This document shows, one piece after another, positions 1-7,473 of a DNA stretch of 64,000 nucleotides. The stretch covers positions 186,001 through 250,000 of the forward strand of contig PGXV01000001.1 of assembly GCA_002839315.1 (NCBI GenBank), given 5' to 3'. Within the stretch, counting starts at the first letter, position 1; each line of letters begins with the position of its first letter. The position numbers and the translations under genes were made by a program. The notes beneath the pieces are model-generated. The model was not told the origin of the DNA. It searched no databases and saw nothing but the letters and a program-made list of their open reading frames with translations. Source of the stretch: Spirochaetae bacterium HGW-Spirochaetae-3. Its GTDB lineage: Bacteria > Spirochaetota > Spirochaetia > Treponematales > UBA12059.

Positions 1-357
1 CGCGATCGCTTCTTCATCAATCTATTCACGAAGAAGAAGCTGCTCGGCGAGGCCCATATCGTAAACGCCAACTTCCTGAGGAAGGCTAATATCGACGGAG
101 TCGAATCCATGCAGCGCCGCGGGGCCGAAGCGGGAGGAAAGCGATTCGTCCTGCTATGGAGAGATAAAGACCTCTCGGCGGAGATGGAGAGAATGCTCCT
201 GTCGCTCGCAGAGCCCTCGCGGCTCAGGCATTTCTGCTCGTTTCCCGAGACGAAGACGTTCTTCGTGCATTCGCTACCTAAGGACGGCATGATCAAGGAT
301 GATATGGCCGCCATTCTAAGGCAACTGCCTGCTTTCATCGACGGAGGCAAGTCGTGA
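1..357 (+). CDS. Hypothetical protein, 5'-truncated by the window edge
   Basis: An open frame runs from base 1 to the TGA at 355-357, so the true start lies outside the window. The visible 118 residues are mixed alpha/beta in character, with a hydrophobic strand (FVLLW) followed by an acidic helix and a C-terminal helix. I do not recognise the family. It overlaps the next gene by four bases (GTGA), so the two are probably translated together, and the partner's DUF59-like nature is the only clue to its role. The N-terminal residues are basic (KKK near residue 11) and show no signal peptide, but the real N-terminus is not visible. Confidence 0.6.
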   Translation, partial: RDRFFINLFTKKKLLGEAHIVNANFLRKANIDGVESMQRRGAEAGGKRFVLLWRDKDLSAEMERMLLSLAEPSRLRHFCSFPETKTFFVHSLPKDGMIKDDMAAILRQLPAFIDGGKS

Positions 358-641
358 GCGCGGAGCTACCGATGGATATACGTGGGAAATTCGACGCTAT
401 CCTCGATCGCGTCAAGGAGCCCCAGTCCGAACTAAGCCTTGCCGAGCTCGGCCTCGTGAAGAAGCTGACCTACTTCAAGGCCGAGAAGACTATCGTCGCT
501 CATATGAACTACGGCAAGCCCGACGCCGCGGAATGCCCGGCGTGCAGAGTGGCCACCGATATGATGAAGGATTCGATAGACCGCGACCTGAAGGCGGCTA
601 TCCTGGAGGATTTTCCCGGTTGGACGATCGAGTTCGCTTGA
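354..641 (+). CDS. DUF59/MIP18-like protein (Fe-S cluster assembly type)
   Basis: This 95-residue protein starts at a GTG that overlaps the previous stop (GTGA). Its layout fits the MIP18/DUF59 fold. A helix with the phrase VKEPQSELSLAELGLV resembles the family's 'DPE...i.dLGlV' motif. A strand ending HMNYGKP precedes a CPAC segment where the family has a Cys-Pro, and a trailing 'W' follows near the C-terminus. Members such as SufT and Mrp N-domains help mature Fe-S proteins. That function is inferred from family resemblance, and the similarity is moderate. The CPAC pair could bind a metal or cluster. Confidence 0.55.
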   Translation: MSAELPMDIRGKFDAILDRVKEPQSELSLAELGLVKKLTYFKAEKTIVAHMNYGKPDAAECPACRVATDMMKDSIDRDLKAAILEDFPGWTIEFA

Positions 642-648
642 AATTTCG

Positions 649-694
649 CGTCGGGCCATAACGCCCTGAGAGGCAAGGCGCTATAGCCCCGACG
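649..694. terminator. Imperfect hairpin between convergent genes
   Basis: The outer arms CGTCGGG (649-655) and CCCGACG (688-694) pair perfectly. Inner pieces ATA/TAT and CGCC/GGCG also pair. It lies in the 65-base gap between two convergent genes and could serve as a bidirectional terminator. No U-tract follows on either strand, so the call is weak. Confidence 0.3.
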
Positions 695-706
695 TAGTCC
701 CCGGCT

Positions 707-889
707 CTAGGAATCGACTTCTACGACAGCGGCGTCGCCGGCGTTTTTCTTCACGCTCTCGATACCGTTCATGCAGGAGTCCTTGGACTCGTACGCCTCG
801 CTGACCGCGATGATCTGGCCGTTGCCCGCCTTGAGCCTGAACCGGAACTTATCCTTCTTGTCCTTGAACCATTCGAATTTGCCTGCCAT
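707..889 (-). CDS. YegP/DUF1508-family small protein
   Basis: This 60-residue protein has the single YegP-type unit: a 'KFEWFKDKKDKFRFRLKAGNGQIIAVSEAYESK' style sequence in which a strand, a turn with GNG and an 'I..SE.Y.SK..C.NGI.SVK.NA' helix follow in order. The family usually has one or two such units and has no firm function, though it is abundant in many bacteria. I chose the ATG at 887-889 because an AGGAGG lies just upstream. A longer in-frame start exists but would swallow that site. It is a monocistronic gene divergent from the RND locus. Confidence 0.75.
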   Translation of the reverse strand: MAGKFEWFKDKKDKFRFRLKAGNGQIIAVSEAYESKDSCMNGIESVKKNAGDAAVVEVDS

Positions 890-945
890 CGTTCCCTCCT
901 GTCCCGCCATCGATTCTTGATCCGTATAAATACTAGTCCCGCGGC

Positions 946-969
946 GGCCCCGGCGCAAGCGCCGGGGCC
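946..969. repeat. 11-bp perfect palindrome between divergent genes
   Basis: GGCCCCGGCGC (946-956) and GCGCCGGGGCC (959-969) are exact inverted copies separated by AA. The site lies between the divergent YegP-like and TPR-lipoprotein genes. No T-tract follows, so it looks more like a dyad operator or extragenic palindrome than a terminator. Confidence 0.45.
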
Positions 970-1012
970 TACTTTCGCGTAGCCCCCGTATAGGGCCGCG
1001 GAAGGAGCGATC

Positions 1013-1672
1013 ATGGATGTGCGAAAGGGAATTCGGCTTCTGGCTATATTCGTCGCGCTCGCGGCTATAAGCGCGGGTTGCCGGGCGGCGGAGCGGGACG
1101 GGGCGATACTAGCCTACGCGAAGGCGGCGGATTACTACGACGCAGGGAATCTCGAGTCGGCGATCGTATCGGTAGCGGAATCGCTACGCGCCGATGGATC
1201 CTTCTATCCGGCGCTACTATTGTATGGTAAGGCCAGCTACTTAGCCGATGACGAAGCGACCGCGATAGCGAACCTGAAGAGAGCAGTTTCCGTATCGCCT
1301 AGATCCGGAGAGGCCGCCCTCTGGTTAGCTAGGTCCTATCGTATAGTAGGCGATAACGCTTCTGCGAAGCACTCTTGCGAGTTGGTCCTGTCGAGCGATC
1401 CGTCTGACGTGGCGGCGCTCCGCCTGGCTTCGCTTATAGCGTTCGACGAGGACGACGCGGCGAAGGGGATATACTTCCTCGATCGCGCTATCGATGCATC
1501 AGGAGAAACGGGGTTGGCCTTTATCGATAGGGCCGCCATTAGATGGGCAGCGGGGAACGCCGACGGCGCCATCGCGGACCTCGACGCGGCGCTGTCTACG
1601 CTACCCATCGGCTCGGCTTCCCATCAGGCTGCCGCGGCCCTGCGCACGAGCATATGGTCGACGAGCCGATGA
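1013..1672 (+). CDS. TPR-repeat lipoprotein, first gene of the RND operon
   Basis: The 219-residue product begins with a basic-hydrophobic signal and a lipobox-like S-A-G-C (Cys23), so it is probably an exported lipoprotein. The rest is made of tetratricopeptide-type helical pairs (AYAKAADYYDAGNLESAI, LLLYGKASYLADDEATAI, ALWLARSYRIVGDNASA, AFIDRAAIRWAAGNADGAI), giving about four repeats. Such proteins act as scaffolds for envelope complexes. A good GGAAGGAG site precedes the ATG. Its stop overlaps the start of the TolC-like gene, which suggests it is an accessory part of the same envelope machine. The specific role is not known. Confidence 0.75.
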   Translation: MDVRKGIRLLAIFVALAAISAGCRAAERDGAILAYAKAADYYDAGNLESAIVSVAESLRADGSFYPALLLYGKASYLADDEATAIANLKRAVSVSPRSGEAALWLARSYRIVGDNASAKHSCELVLSSDPSDVAALRLASLIAFDEDDAAKGIYFLDRAIDASGETGLAFIDRAAIRWAAGNADGAIADLDAALSTLPIGSASHQAAAALRTSIWSTSR

Positions 1673-3153
1673 TGCTGTCGCCGGCCCTGTTGGCGCTTGT
1701 ATGCACGGTATACACGGTATGCGGCTGCGCCGGCTTTTACGTGGGAACCGGACCGGAGAATGCGCCTGCTCCGCTACGATCCGCGCTCGAGACCGAAACG
1801 GAAACCGGCGTCCTGAGCGTACAGGAAGCCGCCGACCTGGCGATACGCAACTCGTACGCGATACGCGCGGAGTATTCATCGCTGGAGCTACGCGAAGGCG
1901 CCTGGCGCCTTGGCCTCAGGGCGTATCTACCGGGGATACGGATCAGCGCCGGTTCAGATGAGCGATTAATAACCAACGGCTCCGATACGTTTACCAAGTC
2001 GTTATCGATTAGCCTTGAGCAGACTGTGTGGGATGGCGGGCGCGTAGGCGCGTCCCGGGCGCTGGAAAGCGCCGATATAGCGCTCGCCCGCTCGGAGCTC
2101 GATAGGTCGGCCGGGGAAACGGGAGAGGCCGCGGTGTCCGCCTATCGCTCGGTAGTCGCGGCTCGCATCCGTTTGGGTATAAAGAAAACATCTTTCGAAT
2201 CGGCCTCGGCGGAGCGGGAGATCCTCGTAGCCGAGCTGCGGCTGGGCATGGCTCTCGGCTCCGACCTCGTTACCGTAGACCTGGGAATCGCCGGGATGGG
2301 GATCGAGATCGCGGAATCGGAACTCGCGGTCGCCATAGCCGAATCCGAGCTAGCCGAGGCGCTTGGGATGGAGTCCCTGCCCGAACTGACGGAACGACTC
2401 GAGCGCGGTAGGCCCGTCCTGGGAATATCCGGAGACCGGGCGGCGGAGCTGGCCGCCGCGAGATCGCCCGACGTCGTCTTGGCCAGGCATAGCCTCTACA
2501 AGGCGCGAGCGCAATCCAGGATCGCGCAGTTCGCCTGGCTTCCGTCGATTGCGTTCAACGCGAACGGGTACGCGAGCGGCGATTCGTTCCCGCTGACGAA
2601 GGCCTCCTGGACGGTTGGGCTTACCGTCGACTTCTCGAGTCCTCTCTTGAGCGGCGGCCTTGGCGCGACGGCTGGCAAGGCGCTCCCTTTCGACTCTACC
2701 GCCACGACGAGCCTTCGCATGGAACCGTTCCCGAATCCCGCGGGAGCCATGGCCGCCCGCAACGCGGCGCTCGCGCTTGATCTCGAAGAAGAGCGCTACC
2801 TGGCGACGGTGAGCGGGGCGCGAAGGTCCGCACGTATCGCCGTAGCTGAATACGAGAAGGCGACGAGAAAAAGGGATATATGCGTTAAGGCCCTTGCGCT
2901 CTCCGAAACGAGGCTCGCGTTGGCTTCGCTGCGATCCGGCTTAGGACAATCGCTTCGAACGGAAACGCTGGAAGCCGAGATGGATAGAGCGACCAAAGAG
3001 GTAGACCTGGTCGACGCGGCGTTGGCTATGGTTTCCGCCGAGCGGGAGATCGAGAAGCAGCTCGACATCCCTCCGGGAGCGTTGGAAGAATTTTGCTATG
3101 CCGACGAGCGCAATGACGAGCGCGAAGTCCCGGCCGCAGGAAGCTCATCATGA
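1669..3153 (+). CDS. TolC-family outer-membrane factor
   Basis: The product (494 aa) has the hallmarks of the outer membrane efflux protein family. Two similar halves of long amphipathic helices are present, with the opening phrase 'LSVQEAADLAIRNSYAIRAEYSSLELREG' and the second-half equivalents around 'ARSPDVVLARHSLYKARAQSRIAQFAWLPSI'. Beta-barrel-like strands follow each half. I use the ATG at 1669, which overlaps the preceding TGA (ATGATG); an ATG five codons earlier is possible. The N-terminus has a signal with a possible lipobox ending at Cys-Gly-Cys. TolC trimers form the outer-membrane exit duct for RND or ABC pumps, and the adjacent MFP and RND genes fit this. Confidence 0.85.
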   Translation: MMLSPALLALVCTVYTVCGCAGFYVGTGPENAPAPLRSALETETETGVLSVQEAADLAIRNSYAIRAEYSSLELREGAWRLGLRAYLPGIRISAGSDERLITNGSDTFTKSLSISLEQTVWDGGRVGASRALESADIALARSELDRSAGETGEAAVSAYRSVVAARIRLGIKKTSFESASAEREILVAELRLGMALGSDLVTVDLGIAGMGIEIAESELAVAIAESELAEALGMESLPELTERLERGRPVLGISGDRAAELAAARSPDVVLARHSLYKARAQSRIAQFAWLPSIAFNANGYASGDSFPLTKASWTVGLTVDFSSPLLSGGLGATAGKALPFDSTATTSLRMEPFPNPAGAMAARNAALALDLEEERYLATVSGARRSARIAVAEYEKATRKRDICVKALALSETRLALASLRSGLGQSLRTETLEAEMDRATKEVDLVDAALAMVSAEREIEKQLDIPPGALEEFCYADERNDEREVPAAGSSS

Positions 3154-4499
3154 CGCGGAACCCCCCGTCGCTAGCGCTGGCCGCGGCGGCGTTCGTTGCG
3201 TTGTCGTGCGCGACATGCGACCGAGAAACGGAGCCCGCGGCCGGCCTGGGAAGAACCGTGGGCGCGCTCGTCATAGCAACCGCGATAGTACCCGACGTGA
3301 TAGAGGGATTCGGCAACCTGTCGTTCGTTAGCAAGGTGGACGTGTCGTCGCCGCAAGACGCGCTGATCGCCGAACTGCCGTACCGAGAGGGCGATACGAT
3401 ACCTGCGGGCGGCGTCGTGGCGAGGCTGAGGAATCGGCAGATAGAGCTAGCCGTAGGCCAGGCGGAGAACGGCGTCGCCCGGGCCGTAGCCGCTGTGGCG
3501 CTCGCGGACGCGCGCTTGTTCGAGGGGTGCTTGGCGGCCGAGTCGAGGATCCTGGGTATAGAGAACTCGGAGCTGGAAATAGTGCAGGCCAAGAAGGAGC
3601 TGCATGAATCCCGTCGAAGGCTGGACGATCAGGAGACGCTGTTCCTCGCGGGCGGAGTAGCGGAAGAAAGCATCCGCGCTGGGAGGTTTTCCCTGGAGGC
3701 GGCGGTCGAGAGCGTAGCGCTAATGGAACGGAACCTCTCTGTACGCCTCGTGGGATTGAGGGACGCGGATCTATCGGCGCGCGGCATTGACGTGCCTACC
3801 GATCCCGCGGCCCGTAGGCGGGCCCTCTCGGTACTGTCGACCGCGACGCTGACGACAGAACTGGACGCCGCTGCGGCCGATCTCGCCGTCGCCAGGAAAG
3901 ACCTCGAGGGAGCCTCCGCGGTTTTGTCGGATCTGACGGTAACGGTAGCGACGGGAGGCGTCGTCGGGGCCAGGTACCTCGACGTCGGAGAGCGCGTCAA
4001 GCGCGGAGACAAGCTCGTTACTATCATGGAAACCGGGTCTCTCTACGCCATCGCATCGGTCGGGGAAGCGGACGCTATGCGCGTAGAGCGCGGGATGAGG
4101 GCGAAGGTACTCGTCGACGCGGTCGGCGACGAGATCGACGGAGTCGTAGACCTCGTGTCGCCGGTAGCGGAGTCGCGGACGGCCTCGGTCTCGGTGCGAA
4201 TACTCATCTGCGATCCCGGAGGCCGGCTCAAGCCTGGCATGTTCGCCAGGGCTACCGTCATCGTCGGCCCGCCCCGGGTCGTCGTCGCGCTACCCGCGAG
4301 GGCGATCGCCGAGCGCTCAGGGAATTCCTGTTCGGTATTCGTAATATCCGGCGGGCGCGTCTACGAAAGGCGTATCGATATCGGAGAGGAACTGGCCGGC
4401 GATTGGGTCGCGCTCGACGGACTCGTCGAGGGCGATGTCGTAGTGGACAGGCCCGACCCCGGGCTGAAGGAGGGCGATCGTGTCGACGTATCATCGTAA
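3150..4499 (+). CDS. RND-type periplasmic adaptor (membrane-fusion) lipoprotein
   Basis: This 449-residue protein has an HlyD/AcrA-like order. A signal with a possible lipobox (VALSC, Cys20) leads to a first half-lipoyl piece (AELPYREGDTIPAGGVVARL). A long helical hairpin follows (about residues 95-250), then the second half-lipoyl (GGVVGARYLDVGERVKRGD), a beta-barrel and a membrane-proximal domain with 'LKPGMFARATV' and 'ALPARAIAERSG'. It overlaps the TolC gene by four bases and the next gene by twenty. It should bridge the RND permeases and the TolC duct. The intervening Ig-like genes are an unusual insertion between an adaptor and its permease. Confidence 0.87.
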   Translation: MTRNPPSLALAAAAFVALSCATCDRETEPAAGLGRTVGALVIATAIVPDVIEGFGNLSFVSKVDVSSPQDALIAELPYREGDTIPAGGVVARLRNRQIELAVGQAENGVARAVAAVALADARLFEGCLAAESRILGIENSELEIVQAKKELHESRRRLDDQETLFLAGGVAEESIRAGRFSLEAAVESVALMERNLSVRLVGLRDADLSARGIDVPTDPAARRRALSVLSTATLTTELDAAAADLAVARKDLEGASAVLSDLTVTVATGGVVGARYLDVGERVKRGDKLVTIMETGSLYAIASVGEADAMRVERGMRAKVLVDAVGDEIDGVVDLVSPVAESRTASVSVRILICDPGGRLKPGMFARATVIVGPPRVVVALPARAIAERSGNSCSVFVISGGRVYERRIDIGEELAGDWVALDGLVEGDVVVDRPDPGLKEGDRVDVSS

Positions 4500-5940
4500 G
4501 GCCTGGGTTCGGGAATTCGTTATCGGGCCTGCTATCGCGCTGTCGCTGGCGGCATGCGGGCTCGTCGACTTACGGCCCGTCATCATGACGGTGACGCCGG
4601 GCACCGCGGACGCTGTGCTAGGCGCGCGGGACGCCGGCCTGTCGGTATCATTCTCGGCGGAGCCGGTTCGCCTGGACGCGGAGCGGGCATTCTCTGTCAG
4701 GTCCGCTGTCGGTACAATCGAAGGAATATACAGCTGGGAAGGCCACGCGTTCAGTTGGGTACCGATACTACCGTGGGACCCGGGAGTGCGATACCGGTTG
4801 GAGATATCGGAACCCATCCCGATGCTCGACGGCAGGGAGGCCCATCCTGACTTCGTCGTGCCGTTCTATTGCCTGAGATCGAGCGGTAGGCCCGTCCTGG
4901 ATTCATTCTCCCCGGTGGACGGAGCGACCGTAGGCGTACCGGTATCAGGCGAATCGATGCTGGAACTGCGTTTTTCAGAATCCATGGATGCTAGCTCCGT
5001 TCGCGACGCCTTGAGCCTTCGTCCGTCGGCGTCTTTCTGCGTCTCCTGGAATGCCGAGGGCACGGTCGCGATCGTCGTTCCCGATGGTCGCCTCCTTCCC
5101 TGCACCGTCTACCGCTGGTCTCTCGACGCTTCCGCCAGGGCCGCGGACGGTTCTCCATTGTCCAGGAGCGAGACCGCGGCTTTCGTCACTGACCTGGACG
5201 TGATTCCCCCGAGGGTGGCACGGGTCTATCCGGCGGTGCTGAGCGACGGAACCTGGCTGGAGGCGGCTTCCAGTCTATACGAGCTAGACTCAGGCCATTC
5301 GATCGCCGTGCTCTTCTCGGAGGCGGTTGACGCGGCGAGCGTACGCGCAGGTATACAGGTAGGTCCCGACGTCGCCGGGCGCGTCGCTGTCGTCTCGCAG
5401 CGTATGGCTATCTTCACTCCCGATAGCGGATGGAAACCGGAGGCCGAGCTGGAGCTGTTCGTCTCCGCAGACGTGGAAGACGTATCTGGATTGGGCATGT
5501 CCGACGAGTATCGGTTGGTATTCACGCCGGTCGTACCGTTCCTGCGTATCGTCGAGGTCGCCGCTTCGGTCGGAGAGTCTACGGGCGATACGGGCGGGAC
5601 GAGTATCATGGCCGTGACGGTAGGAACCGAACCGGACGGCGTACTGGGGCTAACGCTGGTCTTCTCTGCGCCGTTCGGGGCCTGCGCCAAGGTCGGCGCT
5701 GTAGATATGATTTCGCTCGCGACGTTCTTCCCGGGGAGCCTCGACGCGCCGGGGCTCAGGAGCGCCGCGTGGTTCTCCGACGATACGCTGGTCATGACCT
5801 GGGAAGGCTTGAGGAAGAGTACCGCGGTATCGACGAATTATTACGAGCTTACCGTCGACGGCGGGCCCTGGGGAATAACCAGCGAATCGGGACGGTATCT
5901 GAGGGAAGACGCGGCGATCTATATCGAGGCAAAGGAATGA
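4480..5940 (+). CDS. Ig-like (SbsA/Big_5-type) lipoprotein, paralogue A
   Basis: The product (486 aa) starts at a GTG inside the end of the adaptor gene. It has a signal peptide with a clear lipobox L-A-A-C (Cys26). The body consists of about four beta-sandwich units of the bacterial Ig-like 5 (SbsA) kind. Each opens with a phrase like LRFSESMDASSV or LFSEAVDAASV and closes with a Y-x-L/W strand such as YRLEISEPI. Such domains are common in spirochaetal and S-layer surface proteins. It is a tandem paralogue of the next gene. Position inside an RND operon suggests a periplasmic or surface accessory or cargo of the pump; this is inference. Confidence 0.75.
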   Translation: MSTYHRKAWVREFVIGPAIALSLAACGLVDLRPVIMTVTPGTADAVLGARDAGLSVSFSAEPVRLDAERAFSVRSAVGTIEGIYSWEGHAFSWVPILPWDPGVRYRLEISEPIPMLDGREAHPDFVVPFYCLRSSGRPVLDSFSPVDGATVGVPVSGESMLELRFSESMDASSVRDALSLRPSASFCVSWNAEGTVAIVVPDGRLLPCTVYRWSLDASARAADGSPLSRSETAAFVTDLDVIPPRVARVYPAVLSDGTWLEAASSLYELDSGHSIAVLFSEAVDAASVRAGIQVGPDVAGRVAVVSQRMAIFTPDSGWKPEAELELFVSADVEDVSGLGMSDEYRLVFTPVVPFLRIVEVAASVGESTGDTGGTSIMAVTVGTEPDGVLGLTLVFSAPFGACAKVGAVDMISLATFFPGSLDAPGLRSAAWFSDDTLVMTWEGLRKSTAVSTNYYELTVDGGPWGITSESGRYLREDAAIYIEAKE

Positions 5941-7466
5941 CCGCGTCCGCGAAGGCCTTCACGCTCGCGCTCCTGTGCGCGTGCTCGTCCTGCGAGCTCC
6001 TGCGCGCGTCGTTATTCTACGTGTCTTCGTGGACGCCCGGAGAGGGGCGGTTCGAAAGCGGCGACGGCTTGACGATTAGCGTTACTTTCTCCGAACCGCC
6101 CGATCGCGTCAGCGCGGAGAACGCGTTCTCGATGACGGCGGACGGGGCGGACGTCTCGGGGGCATTTAGCTGGAAGGGTTCGACGCTCTCATTCACGCCG
6201 TTCGCCCCGATCCGTGAAATGGCGTCGTACCGTCTGGAGGTCTCAGGCGACGCGATGAACGCTCGGGGCGTATCGCTCGATCCGGCGCTGGAAGGACGCT
6301 TCACGACGAGGGCGGAAGACGCCCTGCCGGCCGTGCTCAGTACGGCGCCTGAATGCGGAGCGACGATGCCCGGTAGATTCGACTGCGTAGCCATTACGTT
6401 TTCCGAGCCTATAGATCCCGCGACGTACCGCGATTGCCTGTCCGTCGTACCGTATGTATTCGGAGTATGGAGCCTGGACACCGTCGGGACAACCGCTCGC
6501 TTCGTCCCGCTCGAGCCGTGGGCCTGGGGGGGCGAGTATAACGTTACCGTGTCTTCCATGCTCATTGACGCATGCGGCAACAGCATCGGGGGAAGCTACG
6601 CGTTCAGGTTCTCCGTCGGCGACGACCGATGCGCTCCCGTCCTGCTTGAAGCCGCCGCCGTCGACTCGTCGGGAGACGTCAGGGCGATCGTGTACCCGGA
6701 TTATCCGGAAGACGAGTCGATTACCGAGAACGATGGCTGGGAAGGACCGTGGCTACTACGGTTAAGCTTCTCGGAACCCGTCTCCCTGGAGAGCCTGGCC
6801 TCTCGGGTCTCGTGCGAGGACGGCATCGGGATGACGCTCGATACCCTCGGCGCGACGGCGGAAGTCGCGACGTTCAGCCTTGACGAGCGGCCCGTTTGGG
6901 GCCGTCGATTCTCCGTTCGAATGAGGGCCGGGGTCGCTGACGCGCTCGGAAACGCTACGACGTCGGATATGGTATTCAGGCTCGTGTCGAACGGGCCGGA
7001 GTCCGAACCGCCGAAGTTCATCGGCATCCGCCTGCCCCTGGCTCCGGGAGCGGACCTTCCCTCCGACCGGGAGCTCTCCGCCTTCGGCTTGGACCTGCCG
7101 TTCTCTACCCTGGCTCTGTCGTGCGACGAGGATAGATACCCCGTCGGCGTCGCTACGGGGACGTCTATTGAGCTGTATATAAAGCTGGCGCCCGGGGCGT
7201 CCATCGATGCGTTGTCCGTTATGGACGCCTTCGGCGTTACGTCTACGAACGGAGCGCTGGTGTTTTCCGCTGACCGCGTAAGCATGTCCGGCTTGACGTA
7301 CGCGGAGCCGTACGAGGCGTGGGTCGCGTACGCGATCGCGAGGATAGACGGAACGATGACCAACCGGGTCGATTCCGGGATCGTGACGTTCGCGCTCGCG
7401 GCCGGACTGAAGGATTCTTCGGGCAACGTAGCGGCGGAGGCACAGCGCCTCCCGTTGCTCAAGTGA
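5937..7466 (+). CDS. Ig-like (SbsA/Big_5-type) lipoprotein, paralogue B
   Basis: A 509-residue relative of the preceding gene, starting at an ATG that overlaps its TGA. A longer open frame extends upstream but lies over the previous gene, so I reject it. The N-terminus is a Cys-rich signal (LLCACSSC) with likely lipidation. Ig-like units are marked by VTFSEPPDRVSAENAF, ITFSEPIDPATY and LSFSEPVSLESL, and by closing phrases such as DACGNSIGG and DALGNATTS, which match the family's 'D.aGN' turn. Units one of A and B align well (SWEG.AFSW.P versus SWKGSTLSFTP), which indicates gene duplication. It is followed after 7 bases by the first RND permease. Confidence 0.77.
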   Translation: MTASAKAFTLALLCACSSCELLRASLFYVSSWTPGEGRFESGDGLTISVTFSEPPDRVSAENAFSMTADGADVSGAFSWKGSTLSFTPFAPIREMASYRLEVSGDAMNARGVSLDPALEGRFTTRAEDALPAVLSTAPECGATMPGRFDCVAITFSEPIDPATYRDCLSVVPYVFGVWSLDTVGTTARFVPLEPWAWGGEYNVTVSSMLIDACGNSIGGSYAFRFSVGDDRCAPVLLEAAAVDSSGDVRAIVYPDYPEDESITENDGWEGPWLLRLSFSEPVSLESLASRVSCEDGIGMTLDTLGATAEVATFSLDERPVWGRRFSVRMRAGVADALGNATTSDMVFRLVSNGPESEPPKFIGIRLPLAPGADLPSDRELSAFGLDLPFSTLALSCDEDRYPVGVATGTSIELYIKLAPGASIDALSVMDAFGVTSTNGALVFSADRVSMSGLTYAEPYEAWVAYAIARIDGTMTNRVDSGIVTFALAAGLKDSSGNVAAEAQRLPLLK

Positions 7467-7473
7467 AGGGTTC

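Noticed and set aside
946-969. Rho-independent terminator at the 11-bp palindrome
   Set aside because: No T-tract on either strand, and both flanking genes point away from it.
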